Origin: Lasiosphaeris hirsuta
Lineage: Eukaryota; Ascomycota; Sordariomycetes; Sordariales; Lasiosphaeriaceae
Assembly (NCBI GenBank): GCA_030549175.1
Contig: JAUKUA010000001.1
Coordinates: 4,464,001 to 4,528,000 of the forward strand
DNA length: 64,000 nucleotides
Reading direction: 5' to 3'
Shown here: positions 42,354-53,766 of the stretch, piece by piece
How the letters are laid out: the number at the start of each line of letters is the position of its first letter
Position numbering within the stretch: the first letter of the stretch is position 1
Translations under genes and position numbers: made by a program
The notes under the pieces: model-generated
Told to the model about the DNA's origin: nothing
Database searches by the model: none
The model's input: the letters and a program-made list of their open reading frames with translations, nothing else

Positions 42354-44649
42354 ATGGTCCATTCCAGCCATGGCGCTCACATCAGTCCCATACCAATCCC
42401 TGCCGCTGTGTGCAAGGTGGTCACCAAGGCAAAAGATGAAATGGATGAGGATGACAGGGCCCTTGCCGCCATGGGATACACGCCGGTAAGTGAGCCTCAG
42501 GATAACCCCCCCCCCCCCCCCCCCCACCTTGGATAATACGACATTGGTACGCAAAACCGCTTTGAATCGCAGCTTACGTTTAGTCTCTCTCTCTCTCTCT
42601 CTCTCTATCTAGGTCTTTAAGCGTGAATTCTCCATGTGGTCCTGCTTCAGCTTCGCTCTGAGCATCTCAGGCCTATATGCCACCATCATGGCCACTTTCA
42701 TCTACCCGCTATATGCTGGCGGGGCTGCCTCAGTCGTGTGGTGTTGGCTGATTGGTGGGGGCGGCGCCCTCGCTCTGGCGCTATCCATCGCTGAGATCTC
42801 CTCATCGTATCCCACCTCGGGTAAGGAAACATCTTTCACCGAAGATGCTATGACACAACGAAAACCCTAACGGCGGATAGGCGCCATGTACTTCACGCTC
42901 AAGTACTTATGTCCACAGGAGTATCTACCAGCCGTTGCGTGGTTAGATGGTACGTCCCGTCCACTCCTTTCCGTTTGCCATGCCTTATGTAGGTTCCAGA
43001 ATTCGGTATAACAACCTCTGACTGACATTAGGATGGCTGAATCTCATTGGTACCGTCACCGGAACGGCCTCATCCCAGTACGGGGCCGCCCAAATGCTCC
43101 TCTCGGCCGTCTGCATCGGCACAGGCTTCCGCTACCGGCCGACCCAGGCACACATCACGGGCGTCATGGCTGGCCTATGCGTGATTCACGCCCTAATCAA
43201 CAGCCTGTCGACGGCGTGGCTCAACAAGATATCGAGCACCTACGCCTTTTTCCACATTGGCGTCCTAATCGCCGCCGCCGCCACCCTTCTCGCCCTCCAA
43301 GGGGAAAAGCACGATACCAAGTACGTCTTTACCAACCTCGAACCCCTATCCGGATGGACGCCACCGGGGTTTTCCTTTTTCTTTGGCTGCCTCAGTGCAG
43401 CGTGGATCATGACAAATTGCGACGGTGTCGGGCAGTATGTTCCCCCTTCCCCCCTCCCAAACCTCCCGGGTTTGGATCCGTTCCAGCCCCATCTTCCGGG
43501 CCGAGAAAAGCTAATGTAGTAATCCAAGCATTGCCGAGGAGACCAAAGACCCTTCACGGGTCGTCCCTATCGCCATTACCTCGGCCTCCATCTTTACCTA
43601 TGTCGCAGGATTACTCTACAACGTGGCGCTTGCCTACTGCATGGGGGACCCCAGAGAGCTCTTGAACAGCCCAACAGGACTTCCGGTGAATTCGCTGTCC
43701 CCACTCTCGGCCATCTCGCATGGGAGGCAAATGGCTAATAATGCTCTGATAAAGGTGTCTCAGATTTTCTACAACGTCATGGGCCCCGGTCCTGCCGTCT
43801 TCTTCACCGTGACGGCCTTTTTCGTCATGAATTTTGTATGCATCCCATCCGTCCACGCCGGCTCTCGCACCCTGTGGGCTTTCTCCCGCGATGAGATGGT
43901 CCCTTTATCTCGCTACTGGTATCGCATTAACAAGCGTACCGACACGCCGCTCTCCTCAGTCTGGCTGTACGTCTCTCTCTGTATTCTCATCAACCTCATC
44001 GGTCTTGGCAGCCCCATCCTGATCGCCGCTGTGTTCAACATTTGCGCCATCGCGCTCAACTGGTCATATTGCATCCCCATTGTTTGCAAGCTCGTATACG
44101 GCAGGTTCGAGCGCGGGCCGTGGCACCTGGGGAAGTTTAGCGTCGCCATCAATATATGGGCCGTCGGTTGGAATTGCTTCCTCTCGGTGATGTTCCTGCT
44201 ACCGACTCTTCGGCCAGTGACGCCAGAAAATGTAAGCTATTTTTCCGTTTGCTTTTCTTTTTTTTTTTTTTTTTTTCCCCTCCCTCCCTCTCTCCCTCCA
44301 CGCCACCTCCTCTACCTTGGTGGGATATAGAGGACACAGTTTTCGTGCTGCATGGGATCTTTGCTCACGCGCAAGAAAACCTACGGCGATTTAGATGAAT
44401 TATGCGTCAGTAGTCTTGACTTTCGTCATCGCCTTTTCTGTTGGGCACTGGTTCTTGCGCGGCCGAAAGTATTATATTGGTCCACGGAGTCACGCCCACA
44501 TCGTCAACGGGGAAGCTGTCAGCGATGAAACCCCCCCGGACCGGGAGAAGAACATTACTGCCTCGCCTAGTACGACATCCGGGAACCCGCACACCTCTGA
44601 TGGTCCTCAGTTAGCCGACGGGCAACAGTCTTTCTTGAACCGCCTGTAA
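42354..44649 (+). CDS. APC-family amino acid / GABA permease
   Basis: Seven exons (42354-42485, 42613-42820, 42881-42949, 43032-43434, 43520-43685, 43755-44231, 44395-44649) join in frame to 569 aa. The protein shows about 12 hydrophobic segments and the fungal GABA/choline-permease landmarks: MGYTPVFKREFSMWSCFSFA, AEISSSYPTSGAMYFTLKYL, GHNPSIAEETKDPSRVVPIA and AGSRTLWAFSRDEMVPLSRY. Such carriers import amino acids, GABA, choline or related amines across the plasma membrane. Intron 5 (43686-43754) is 69 nt and in frame, so retention would add 23 residues; splicing gives the more family-like TGLPVSQIFYNV. Intron 1 contains C20 and a CT repeat, and intron 6 a T19 run. The gene looks functional. 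Confidence 0.88.
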
Positions 44650-45079
44650 ATATATTGCAAGCCCTACCTACACCTTAACGAGTGGCAAGTAGCCCGGGCT
44701 ACTGAGATAGTTGGGGGGTAAAGAGATTATTATCTGCATGTACGACTCGTTTGGAGGCTGAACTCTCCTATAGCGGTGAGATTAAGCCAATCCGTGATAT
44801 TTGTGTTCGGGGCAGCTTCGGCTCACCTAGACTCGCTAGCTAGGGTGAGCCAAGGGTGAGTCGGAGGTGACTGGCTACGCCCTTGCCTCTACTCTGCGAT
44901 CGGTAGCAGACCTAGTCCTTGGTACGGACCAGTACAGTCACATGCAAAATCGTTTCCACCCTCTTATACCAGGAAATAATTCTGAACACAGACCAAAGAT
45001 CCATGTTTAGCGCTAACAACCTCAACTCCTTTACCCAGAGTCCGCGGCAGCGCCTATCCTGCGGCCCCAACGCTGTTGG
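44650..45079. other. Spacer with a GTGAGC-rich patch
   Basis: No gene is seen. The patch at about 44810-44870 (gctcacctag … gggtgagccaagggtgagtc) recalls repeat family A. Confidence 0.4.
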
Positions 45080-45550
45080 CTCAATCGCCTCCTCTCTATG
45101 TTCATTGACGACACCTCTATTACTGGCAAGCGTGCCTTTCTCGGATGCTATCACCAGGCCAGGTCTATGGCTCTCACGGAGGCCAACATTAAGACTGGAT
45201 GGCGAGCAACCGGCCTGTGGCCGCTCTGCATGAGAAAGCCCCTTATGAGCCCCCTTCTCCTTAAGAACGCCAACAAACTAAGTACTCCCTAGACTACTAG
45301 GGTATCCTCTGACGTCCGCATGCTCGAGACACCTATCGTGGCGCACTACGGAAGGGAGAGGGTAGTGTGGTCGACGCCGAGGAAGGCTCGAGATTACACG
45401 GAGCAGGCCAGAATATTTGCGGCCCTCTATCAAGGCCGTGCCGAGTGACTGCTTGTTTCTTAGAAAGGTTGGGAAGGCCATTGATGATCAGGCCTTTGAG
45501 TTGGCTACCGTTAAGCGAAAGTGTAGTCGTTGGATGTCAAAACAGGCACC
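45080..45550 (+). pseudogene. pogo/Fot1-type transposase C-terminal relic
   Basis: The frame KRAFLGCYHQARSMALTEAN, IKTGWRATGLWPLCMRKPLM and SPLLL is the standard C-terminal part of fungal pogo (Fot1-like) DDE transposases. After stops and a frame change it continues DCLFLRKVGKAIDDQAFELA and TVKRKCSRW, the usual coiled tail. The catalytic domain is missing. A separate N-terminal relic of the same superfamily is at 62433-62955. Confidence 0.65.
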
Positions 45551-45826
45551 CTCTTCGACTCCTTGCTCGAGTAGCGCAAATTGTTACGGGGGGTTCGAAC
45601 TACAGCTGAGAGGACGTACGGAGCAATGCAAGTCGGGAGAGACGCAGATAAGAGAAGAAACTGCTTCCAAGCTCTTCGTAGCGATACCTTTTACGAGCAG
45701 TACAAAGATCGGAATCCGAAAAGAAAGTCTCCGGTACCTGCGAGTAGGCCCTGAATCACTAACATTTCGCCCGCTAATTCATAACAAACGGGGTTATATC
45801 CCCTGGGTTTTCGCCTCTCCTAGCTC

Positions 45827-46176
45827 GAGCATTGGCAGATCTGTACGGGACGTTGTAGAGCATCCTCAGCGTCTTGGACGAATGTAGTCAGAGCGAAAGG
45901 AAGTCCATGTTAAGAGATTTGATTGGCTACTACCGGGAGGGGTTGTCGTCGGCAACCCTGAAGTTCCTCGTCACCAGTCGGCCGTACCTCGAGATCAAGA
46001 GGGGATTTCACCAAGTGATGGAACAAAGAGGGCCAAAGTTTGTGATCGATGACGACAAGGAGAGCAAGGCCATCGAAAGAGAGATCAATATTGCGATCGA
46101 ACATTGCGTGCCTGAGCTGGCAATCAAGCTGAAGATGGAGGATAAAACCCGGGAGTTTGAGGTCAAGGCTTCGTGA
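45827..46176 (+). pseudogene. NACHT relic (Walker B to sensor 1)
   Basis: The frame reads ALADLYGTL, a TAG, SILSVLDECSQSERKSMLRD, LIGYYREGLSSATLKFLVTS and RPYLEI. LDEC is the end of a NACHT Walker B motif and FLVTSRPY the sensor motif. The P-loop is absent, and the part before LDEC appears shortened. It is a dead fragment. Confidence 0.65.
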
Positions 46177-46241
46177 GATTGCGAACCGGACGTACCTGTA
46201 GCTCCACATGATATTCCACGACATCAAGCACAGCTCCGAAT

Positions 46242-46705
46242 CTAACATGCTGCATCGACAAGTCAAACAACACTGAGCTCCAGGAGGCGATCAACTCCAT
46301 GCTTCGTTAGTACCATGATGCAACCAAGTGCTACGCCTATCTTGTGAACGTCTCGATCCCTTCCCCAAACGTTGACAATAAGTCCACCAGGAGCCAGCTT
46401 TTCGAGCGAGCAGGTGGTTTGCCCGCCGGTGGACTCTCCAAGAGCTTATTGCTCTAACATCAGTCAAATTCTTTTCAAGTGAGAAAGTGCGTCTTAAGGA
46501 CAGAGCGTCTCTAGAGGGAATTATTCACAACGTGACAGGGATTCCCTTTGAGGCTCTCCGAGGTAGCCTTCTATCTGATTTCAGTATCCATGACCGAATG
46601 GCATGGATCGGGAAACGCAACACAACACGCCAAGAAGACATAGCATACTCGCTCTTCGGCATCTTTGACGTTCAGCTGTCTTTTCTCCGCGGCGAAGGAA
46701 AATAG
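46242..46705 (+). pseudogene. HET-domain relic
   Basis: Pieces in two frames give CCIDKSNNTELQEAINSMLR, a TAG where TGG (Trp) is expected, then YHDATKCYAYLVNVSIPSPN. Next come a frame change to the WTLQELIALTSVKFFSSE-like part and a final DRASLEGIIHNVTGIPFEAL with GSLLSDFSIHDRMAWIGKRN. The match is collinear with residues ~80-230 of the intact NLR at 26322. The G-to-A stop fits RIP. It lies downstream of a NACHT relic, the reverse of the normal domain order, so the two come from different events. Confidence 0.7.
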
Positions 46706-47078
46706 AAGGCTCTTGAGCGGTTACGAGAGAAGACTGGGAAGGATAACGGCTGTCTGCATCACGCTGCTGACTACACCGTCAGTGAAGAATCGGGGCCAGA
46801 CTCACACCTCGTAACGGAGGAAAAAAGATAAAGGAGATAGTTAGTACAGAGCGAATTCCTTATTACCTAAGAAAGAGAGGATTCGGAGGATAGGTTAGAA
46901 CGAATATACCCGGAAATTTACTCGGAATAATACTAAAGGTTCCTTAAAAAGGAACTAATATAAGAAACTACCGTCTTCGTTAACATAGAAGCATTTCAAA
47001 GTCACCAAGCATTATATACTCTAGAAGAAGAAGACTAAGATTTCCGACGGGAGATCTGAGAATAAAGAGTTAAGATAA

Positions 47079-47306
47079 TGTCGCATAACTGCGGTGGGTG
47101 TGGCACAACGCTCTGGCGCAGCCACAGCTGTGGCAGCGAGCGCTGGCTGTTGCAAGAGCTCACGCTCCTCTGCAAGAAGCCTAGCGCCTTGGCAGAGCAC
47201 CCTCTCTTTTGTATATATTCGGCGCTCACGCGCCTTGCTCTCTTAGCTGGAGCAGACTCAATTCAATCTTCTTCTCTCTCCATTGCTCGGCTCCAGAAGT
47301 GTCAGA
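47079..47306 (+). repeat. Solo-LTR-like element, copy 2, with 5-bp target duplication
   Basis: This 228-bp unit starts TGTCGCATAACTGCGG and ends CCAGAAGTGTCAGA. It is flanked by GATAA at 47074-47078 and 47307-47311. A tatatatt box lies near 47214. It is inverted relative to copy 1 at 21111. Confidence 0.72.
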
Positions 47307-47355
47307 GATAAAGTCTAATGAAGGGAGTGAAGAAAACATTAGGACATAAACTTAT

Positions 47356-47840
47356 TGTTACAACCTGTGCACTAGGTACCTAAGTATCTAGTGTTGAATG
47401 ACAGATCGCAAGGCTGGACGCCTAGTTTGATTACGGTGACAGGAAGGATTGGTCGTAGGAAGGCAAGTATCTCTGACGGGGGTTCACACTCTGCCAAACA
47501 GATTGCTATCAACAGGGTATGTAATACTTTGGGATACAACAGAATGTAATTGCTTGCGTGAGGAACAGGAATCCTCACGCTCCAAGGTGTCTTACACGTT
47601 GGCTACTTATATCTATCTAGGTGGTAGTGCTACCAGGTAACTTGTATCCTTTGCTCTTCTTGCTCCGCCGCTCTGTGTCAGATCACTCGTAGTACGAGAG
47701 CACCTTGCTCTGTCCTTGGTGGGTGCTCTGTCCAGAGCACAACTGTTTCGCAGAGTACCTTCGTGATTGGGTGCACCTCCTATTCTCTTCCGGATTGGCT
47801 TCCCTGTCACATGACCTCTTGGCACTGGATGGGTCGTTAA
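47356..47840 (+). repeat. Solo LTR, family 1
   Basis: The unit starts tgttacaacctgtgcac and ends near cacatgacctcttggcac. It aligns along its length with 63083-63550. Both contain a near-identical block (about 47529-47592) with the hairpin gcgtgagga/tcctcacgc. No internal region is attached, so it is probably a solo LTR. Confidence 0.65.
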
Positions 47841-48129
47841 TAAATATGGGTTTTGCCTAAATAATGTAACGCTGTTAGGGCGCTGGGGTGACAAGAATAG
47901 AGGGTCACAGTGCAAGATGGTAGAACAGTGGTTAGGTGGTCCAGGGCTCTTTTCTATCTGGGCCAGAGTATCTGGAAACGGTAGAGTGATTTGAGGTCTC
48001 TTTGTGGCCTGCGTCCCGAACTATCCCGCTCCTTACACAGAACTTTCGCGGAGGTGTTCTTTATCCCATACTCTGCATCACTCAACGGTGGTCCCAGCAC
48101 CTGCACCCACAAGTGCTCAATCTCTTTTA

Positions 48130-48340
48130 GCGACCGACTACCTCTATAGTCTCACCCGACAACTTTTTCTGTCCCAGTCCGTATTAGTCGCAAAACCTGA
48201 GCAGGGGTGAGACACACCTGAGCGCTGCCTGAGCTGAGGTGAGTTTAATGAGTCTGTTTCCGCTATAGTTACCGTGACCTAAATGGGCTGGTGTGGCCGC
48301 GAGGATGTATTACTAGGCCCGGATTTGGGACATCGGTCCG
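48130..48340 (+). repeat. Dispersed repeat family A, copy 2
   Basis: It contains ccgtattagtcgcaaaacct and gctgaggtgagttt, collinear with 4311-4503. It is the most diverged of the three copies. Confidence 0.55.
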
Positions 48341-49608
48341 GTATCGTTCTCCCTCGCCACGAACCACCGTTTTCAATCCTTGATACAAAACGGTCGCCTT
48401 TAGTAGACACGTTGAAATTAATTATTCTACGCAACTCTAAAAACAAAATTATCTGCTCCTAGTAAATAACCTACCTATAGGCACTACGTTTATAATGGTG
48501 AACGAACTGCATCACAGAAAAGGGTTATACTAGGAATTGGATTGGGAAGGGTAATACATTAATTTAGTTGTGTCTAGATAGATGGCTAGAATCCACGTGG
48601 TAGATTGACCGCTGGGGAGCTTACAGAATAGGGATTAGTGAAATCTTCGTGCTACGACCTACGCCCAAGGAGGGTTAACACAGATCGTAGGGTGTGCGCC
48701 ACGTCCAGGCGTGAGGCCAGCACTCAAGGGTTGGTGATCGAGAGGCTGATTGATGAAACAAGTCCTCACAAACGGGTATACTATCACCGAAGGCCGCTGT
48801 CACTATAATACACAGCGAATTACTTGCGTGAGCAACTATGATTCTTCACTCCATCGTGGGCAGGATAATGGTATCTATACTAGATTATCCGATGTCCATC
48901 ATGGTGTGCTGGACCCGATGAGTGGCCCGTGTCTATGCGCCGATACTCAGTTTGCGGAGGAAGCAAGCAGCTTCATCTGCGACTGTCGAGCGGCACCTTC
49001 TGTCGGGCGAGGGGATATCCCGCCCTACCGGCGGCTCCTTCCCGTAGTTTGTGCCATGCCGGACTCCTCGATCACGAATGCCAGGCCTGCCTTATCCCGA
49101 GAGGGAGCTAGGCTTTGGCCGCGACGTTGGGGCCTGGAAGCTGAAGAAGGCTCAGTTCCCTCGGTGCTCTCCTTAGTTTCACGGATTCCTGCTTCCTCGT
49201 CTTTTAGGTCGTGGCTGCATCTGCCGGAATGCCGAAGAACCTCAAAGAGCTCTGTGTTGAGCCCTGGCTCGAGGCCTAACCAGATGGATGGACACGAACT
49301 GCTAGGTTTAGCTCCTCTGATGGGTCAGGCCACCCAGATGGGTGGGGACTCGCCAGCGCTTCCACGATGGCTCTCCGATTGGCCAGTAGCAGGTCGCTGG
49401 GGCACCGCGCGCGCAGCGGGTCCTGAAGGCTGAGCACCACTCGCGCTATGGTACACGGGTACGGTAGTTGGGCGGATAGATGCCCAACTTAGTCCCTTAG
49501 CCATGCCGTTCTGGGCTACCCTTCATCCCCGTTGCCTCCTCGGCCCTCCTCACCAAGCGCTACAACTGCCAGCATCGTGCCCGACAGAATAACGAGCAGC
49601 GCGAGCCG
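48341..49608. other. Repeat-derived DNA, no gene
   Basis: At about 48740-48870 a degenerate LTR piece (acttgcgtgagcaactatga) resembles LTR family 1. The 227-codon frame at 48750-49433 starts inside it and has no protein features. The last part may contain lost 5' sequence of the ATPase pseudogene that follows. Confidence 0.45.
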
Positions 49609-52600
49609 ATGATGGAAGCCGAAAGGCAGGAAGCGGGGCGTCATTCGGGATTACATTCACAAGATGGAGTAGACTCGCAAGCGGTGGAAAAGCCGGTCCA
49701 ACAGGCAATTGGGGGCACAGCTCGCATTCCCCAGTCCAAGGAGGAGGCCGAAGGCTACATCCGCGACATCCGCGCCAGACTCTCGTCAGCCACCGACGAT
49801 ATTGTGGAGATGTTGAGGCGATATGTAATATCGCACTGAGCACCAAGAAGGCGGGAAAAGGGGGGGGGGGGGAGAGGCAGATCGGCGAGAAGGGCATAGG
49901 ATTCAAGGCCGTGTTCGGCGTGGCCGACCAAGTTCTCATCCACTCGGGGCACTATTCCTTCAAGCTCGACCGCGGTACTCGCCTCGGCCGGGTCGCTCCG
50001 GAGTGGGCCACCTTCCCCAGCCCTCTGCCGGGATGGCCCTCTCTCGTGCTCAAGCTCAAGCCCTCGGTCAACGACTTGAAACTGCGGGAGGAGGTTCTGA
50101 AGCTCGATGCCCAGCTGCTTATATTCCTTCGAAAGCTTCGAGAGGTTAGGATTCAGCTGCAGAGCGATTCCGACCGGTGGCCGAACGCATGCTCCACTTG
50201 GCGAAGACTTGACGGAGCACCCTTTCCCTGCGGCCTTTCCCTTCGCACCGTACTATCGAGCGCGCCTCGCTCATACGTCATCTCTCAACACGTTGTCAAA
50301 GGGATGCCGGAAGAGGTTAAGAGGGGAGGTTGTACCGAGTCGGCGCTCGTTTTTGGGTTCCCTCAACCCGCTAGTCCGTTCGCAGGACCGAAGCACGAGG
50401 AGGGCTCGATCCCATCTCATCAAGTTTACTCGTTTCTCCCCGTCCGTGACTACGGGTTCAATGTGAGTCCCACCTCTTGGGCGGGCAGTCGCGCGGGAGT
50501 GCGGGGACTAATCCCTCCCTAGATTGCGTTCCACGCCGACTTCATACTCTCCGCGGACCGCGGCGGGATCGTGGCCGACTCCAGGTGGAACGAGACAATT
50601 CGGGCTGCCATACCCGACGCTCTAGCCAACGCGATAGCTACACTGAATTGCCTCCCGTCAATGCGGCACCACTAGCCCCGACTCTTTCCTCTCAGGCCTC
50701 GAGAAGTGAGCGATTTTTCCGCGGACTCCCCCTCAGGGTAGCCGATCTGCTTGCAGACAAGCAGGTGCTCGAGTCACAGGACGGCGGCGGCTACTCGCGC
50801 CCCTCGGAGCTCCGCCTCGTCCCGAGAAGCTTCGGCTGGGAAGAGCCAGGACGCATTCCAGGACCCATCATACCAGCTGGGCGATCCGCCTTTCGATATG
50901 TCTCGGCGGAGTACCCCGAGGGGGCGTGGGACGGGCTAGTATGCATTGGTGTAAAGGTCTTGACCTCCCATGAGTTCCTAGAAGACGTCTCCCACTTCAT
51001 CGCTTCTCATCAGCCCGAGTTCCAATCCATGCCCCCACAATGGCACGGAAGACTTTCGGAGGCCTTGGGCCAGCTCACGGCGCACCACAGAGGCTTCATC
51101 GAGAGTCTCCGCCTTGTCCCCTTGCAGGATGGGGCTTGGGTAGCGCCTAGGGAGGGCCCGTTGATCATTCCACCGAGCGATCCGCGTCAAGAAATTCCGC
51201 GGCGCATCGGCCGTCACATTGTGCACCAAAGCGTCATGGGGATTGAGGCAAGGGAGTCGCTCATGCGCAAGTTTGGCGCTGAGAGCTTCAGTAAGGAGAG
51301 CGTGTACCGCATCATCAAATGCCACAATGCTAACGACTTTGACGGCAAGGACCGGGAAGCCATCTCGAGAGACGACCTCATCAGCCACGTTGCGTTTCTG
51401 AACCGCGGAGGCTGGACGCGCAGCCGAGACGGCAAGTATCCCGGGCTGTGGGTCGAGCTGGAGGATGGAAGCCGACGCCCGTCTCATGAAGCTTACATCA
51501 AGGGCCCCGCCCAAGACTTGGCGAGCACACTCCTTGCTGACTACAAGGACGTATTCCCTCTCCTCCACTCGGGATACGTCCCTGCCTTGCTAGAGGAGGG
51601 CGGCTCCTGGCTCCAAAACGAGCTCGGCCTCAGCGCCGTCCCGCGTCTGGTGAAGCCCAACGGCTGCGATGGCGACTTCTCGCTCCACCCAGACTTTGTC
51701 TGTCTGATGCGGAAAGCGCCGCTACTGGACGTGCTGACCCTGATCTCGACTGCCTGGGAGGAGCATTACGGGAAATGGGTCGTAAGAGACGGCAGCGAGA
51801 AGGTCAGAGATGTCATCTCATCAATGGAGGTGCCCCATCGCGGCGGCGGCTCAACCGCGCTCAGCAACACATGCTTGGCCCGCGGGGGTGTTCTTGCCGC
51901 CCTGGGGATGCACGCTCTTGAGCCCGGGGGCCTAGTTGTGCACGACACAGCCTCGCACAAAGTGCTTTCTCTCCCTGATCCAGGCTGGGAAGGTTGGGAC
52001 GTCTTGCAGCATTTCGGCGTTACGACGGAAGTGACGCCTGAGAGCCTCGTAGGAGCACTTCGCCGAATCAAACAGTCCAACAGGGACGGCGCAGCGCCAC
52101 AGGAGGTCAGTCGGCTGTACGCGGCAATCGAGGCCAATCTCAAGCGCGAGAACAAGGTGATGGCAAGGCGAGCGGTGCCCATCCCCGTTGTCCCATTTCC
52201 ATGCCGCTAACTCCGTAATAGAGACGCCTTTCAGGACAAGCTGGTCTTCCTCACATCGCCCCACCCGAGGTGGGTTGGGCTGGACGAGTGTGTTTGGGAT
52301 GGCCCTGCGCTTCTCAAAAAGACGCCGTTTGTGAAGACTGAATATCCCGGGCTGAGCGATTTCTTCTGTGTGCGGCTACGCCTTAAAAATGCGGACTGGG
52401 AGACCTTGGCTGCCGAAGCCAAGAAGTTGACGACTGGCGATTCCTTGCCATACGTCCGCGCGCTTCTCTTCAAGCTGAATGACTGCATGGCCGAGCACGA
52501 GGGGCAACACCGGGGCCTCGAACTGAGGAATTCGCCCATCTTCCCCATCTCGACTAGCACGGCTAGCTCTGACACATTCTCACAACTAGTGATCGCCAGC

Positions 52601-53709
52601 AGGATTCTGGGCGCAGACAGGTGGTACATTGCCGATACGCCGTACCTCAAAACCGCATTCAGTGGGGCGGTACCCCTCCTCGCTCTCGGTGCGCCCGACC
52701 TCTCTCGGATCAAATGCCTGCTGAAACACACGGGCTGTGGCGACCGAACGCTCTCCGCACTGGCGCGAAAGCGGCCGATCACGATCGGAAAGAAGGTTTT
52801 AGATTTGAAGTACACGGAACTCCTGCAGAAGAGGTCAGGACTCCTCGCTCGGTACGTCTCACTTGTTGGCGTGTTCTCACAGCACCAAAGCGCATGCTGC
52901 GCCCGCAGCGAAGCTAACTTGAGTAAGCCTACTCGATCCCGAAAACCCCAATAAGCATGGGCTAGTCGAGCTCTTGCGCGGCGCTCAGGTCTACACGGTG
53001 GAGGAAGTAGCGGTAGTTTGGACGCTCAGCGCGTCCCATGCGCCCGATAGACCCCTCGAGCGACGATCGAGACAGCATGAGGCGGCAGTGTTCAGGGCGA
53101 GCGACAAGATCGAGATATTCTTAGCAAAGTCCCGGTCGAACATTCGACAACCTCCGCCACAACTCACAACAGAGCTCATGACGGTTTGTGAAATCGACAA
53201 AAACCACGTGCTGTTCCTCCCTGCCATCATCACGGCCAGTGACCCGCTTTCCGTCGAGAGAGACATGGACGCAGAGGGGGGTCCCGGAGTACGACCCACC
53301 CGTGTGAGGAGATGGAGAAGCAGAGACATACGATGATGGAATCCAGCGCCTCAAAGCTGTCTTCCTGGTGCCGGCCGGTGGCGGTCAGCACGCGTGCAGC
53401 CGCAGCAAAGGCAACTACGGCGGCGGCGGCATCACCAGCAGCACCACCAGTGGCACCGGCGCTAGCGGCACCGGCGCCAGCAGCAGCAGCAACGACAACA
53501 ACGACTTTGATCCTGATTACCCAACCGGACTTAGATATGCTCCCTTCACGCGAGCAGGGTTGGAATCGAAGCGCGCCCCGCGGTCCGAGCAAAAAGAAAG
53601 GCCACTGTCTAGAGAGAGGCATGGAGGGTTGACTCTTCAGATGCCCTCGCTGTGGCTACGCAACGGCGGCGCAAAGCAGAGGGTTCAAGACACTGCAGAG
53701 CTCTACGTA
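49609..53709 (+). pseudogene. Sacsin/NO VEIN-type HATPase protein, multiply broken and 3'-truncated
   Basis: A very long gene of the fungal family with an N-terminal Hsp90-like ATPase. The lead-in (YIRDIRARLSSATDDIVEML) is followed directly by CNIALSTKKAGK and IGEKGIGFKAVFGVADQVLI, the G1 box and lid. The preceding N-box (ELLQNADD in relatives) is deleted and the frame shifts there, so ATP binding is lost. The next part ends HADFILSADRGGIVADSRWN after a 60-nt intron (50463-50522). A TAG near 50673 (TGG expected) and a one-base loss in a T-run near 50713 follow. The rest is open to 52156 (VLESQDGGGYSRPSELRLVP, LVPLQDGAWVAP), a likely intron runs 52157-52234, and coding continues to ~53709. The C-terminal DUF3883 expected in relatives is missing; a transposase starts 58 bp on. 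Assigned by motif and layout. Confidence 0.65.
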
Positions 53710-53766
53710 TGTTATCACCGTTACCCGCCCCCCACACCAAACGATATCCGTTGCATCCTACCCCGG

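Noticed and set aside
48750..49433. 227-codon plus-strand ORF
   Set aside because: It starts in a degenerate LTR piece; no conserved motif, signal peptide or membrane segment.
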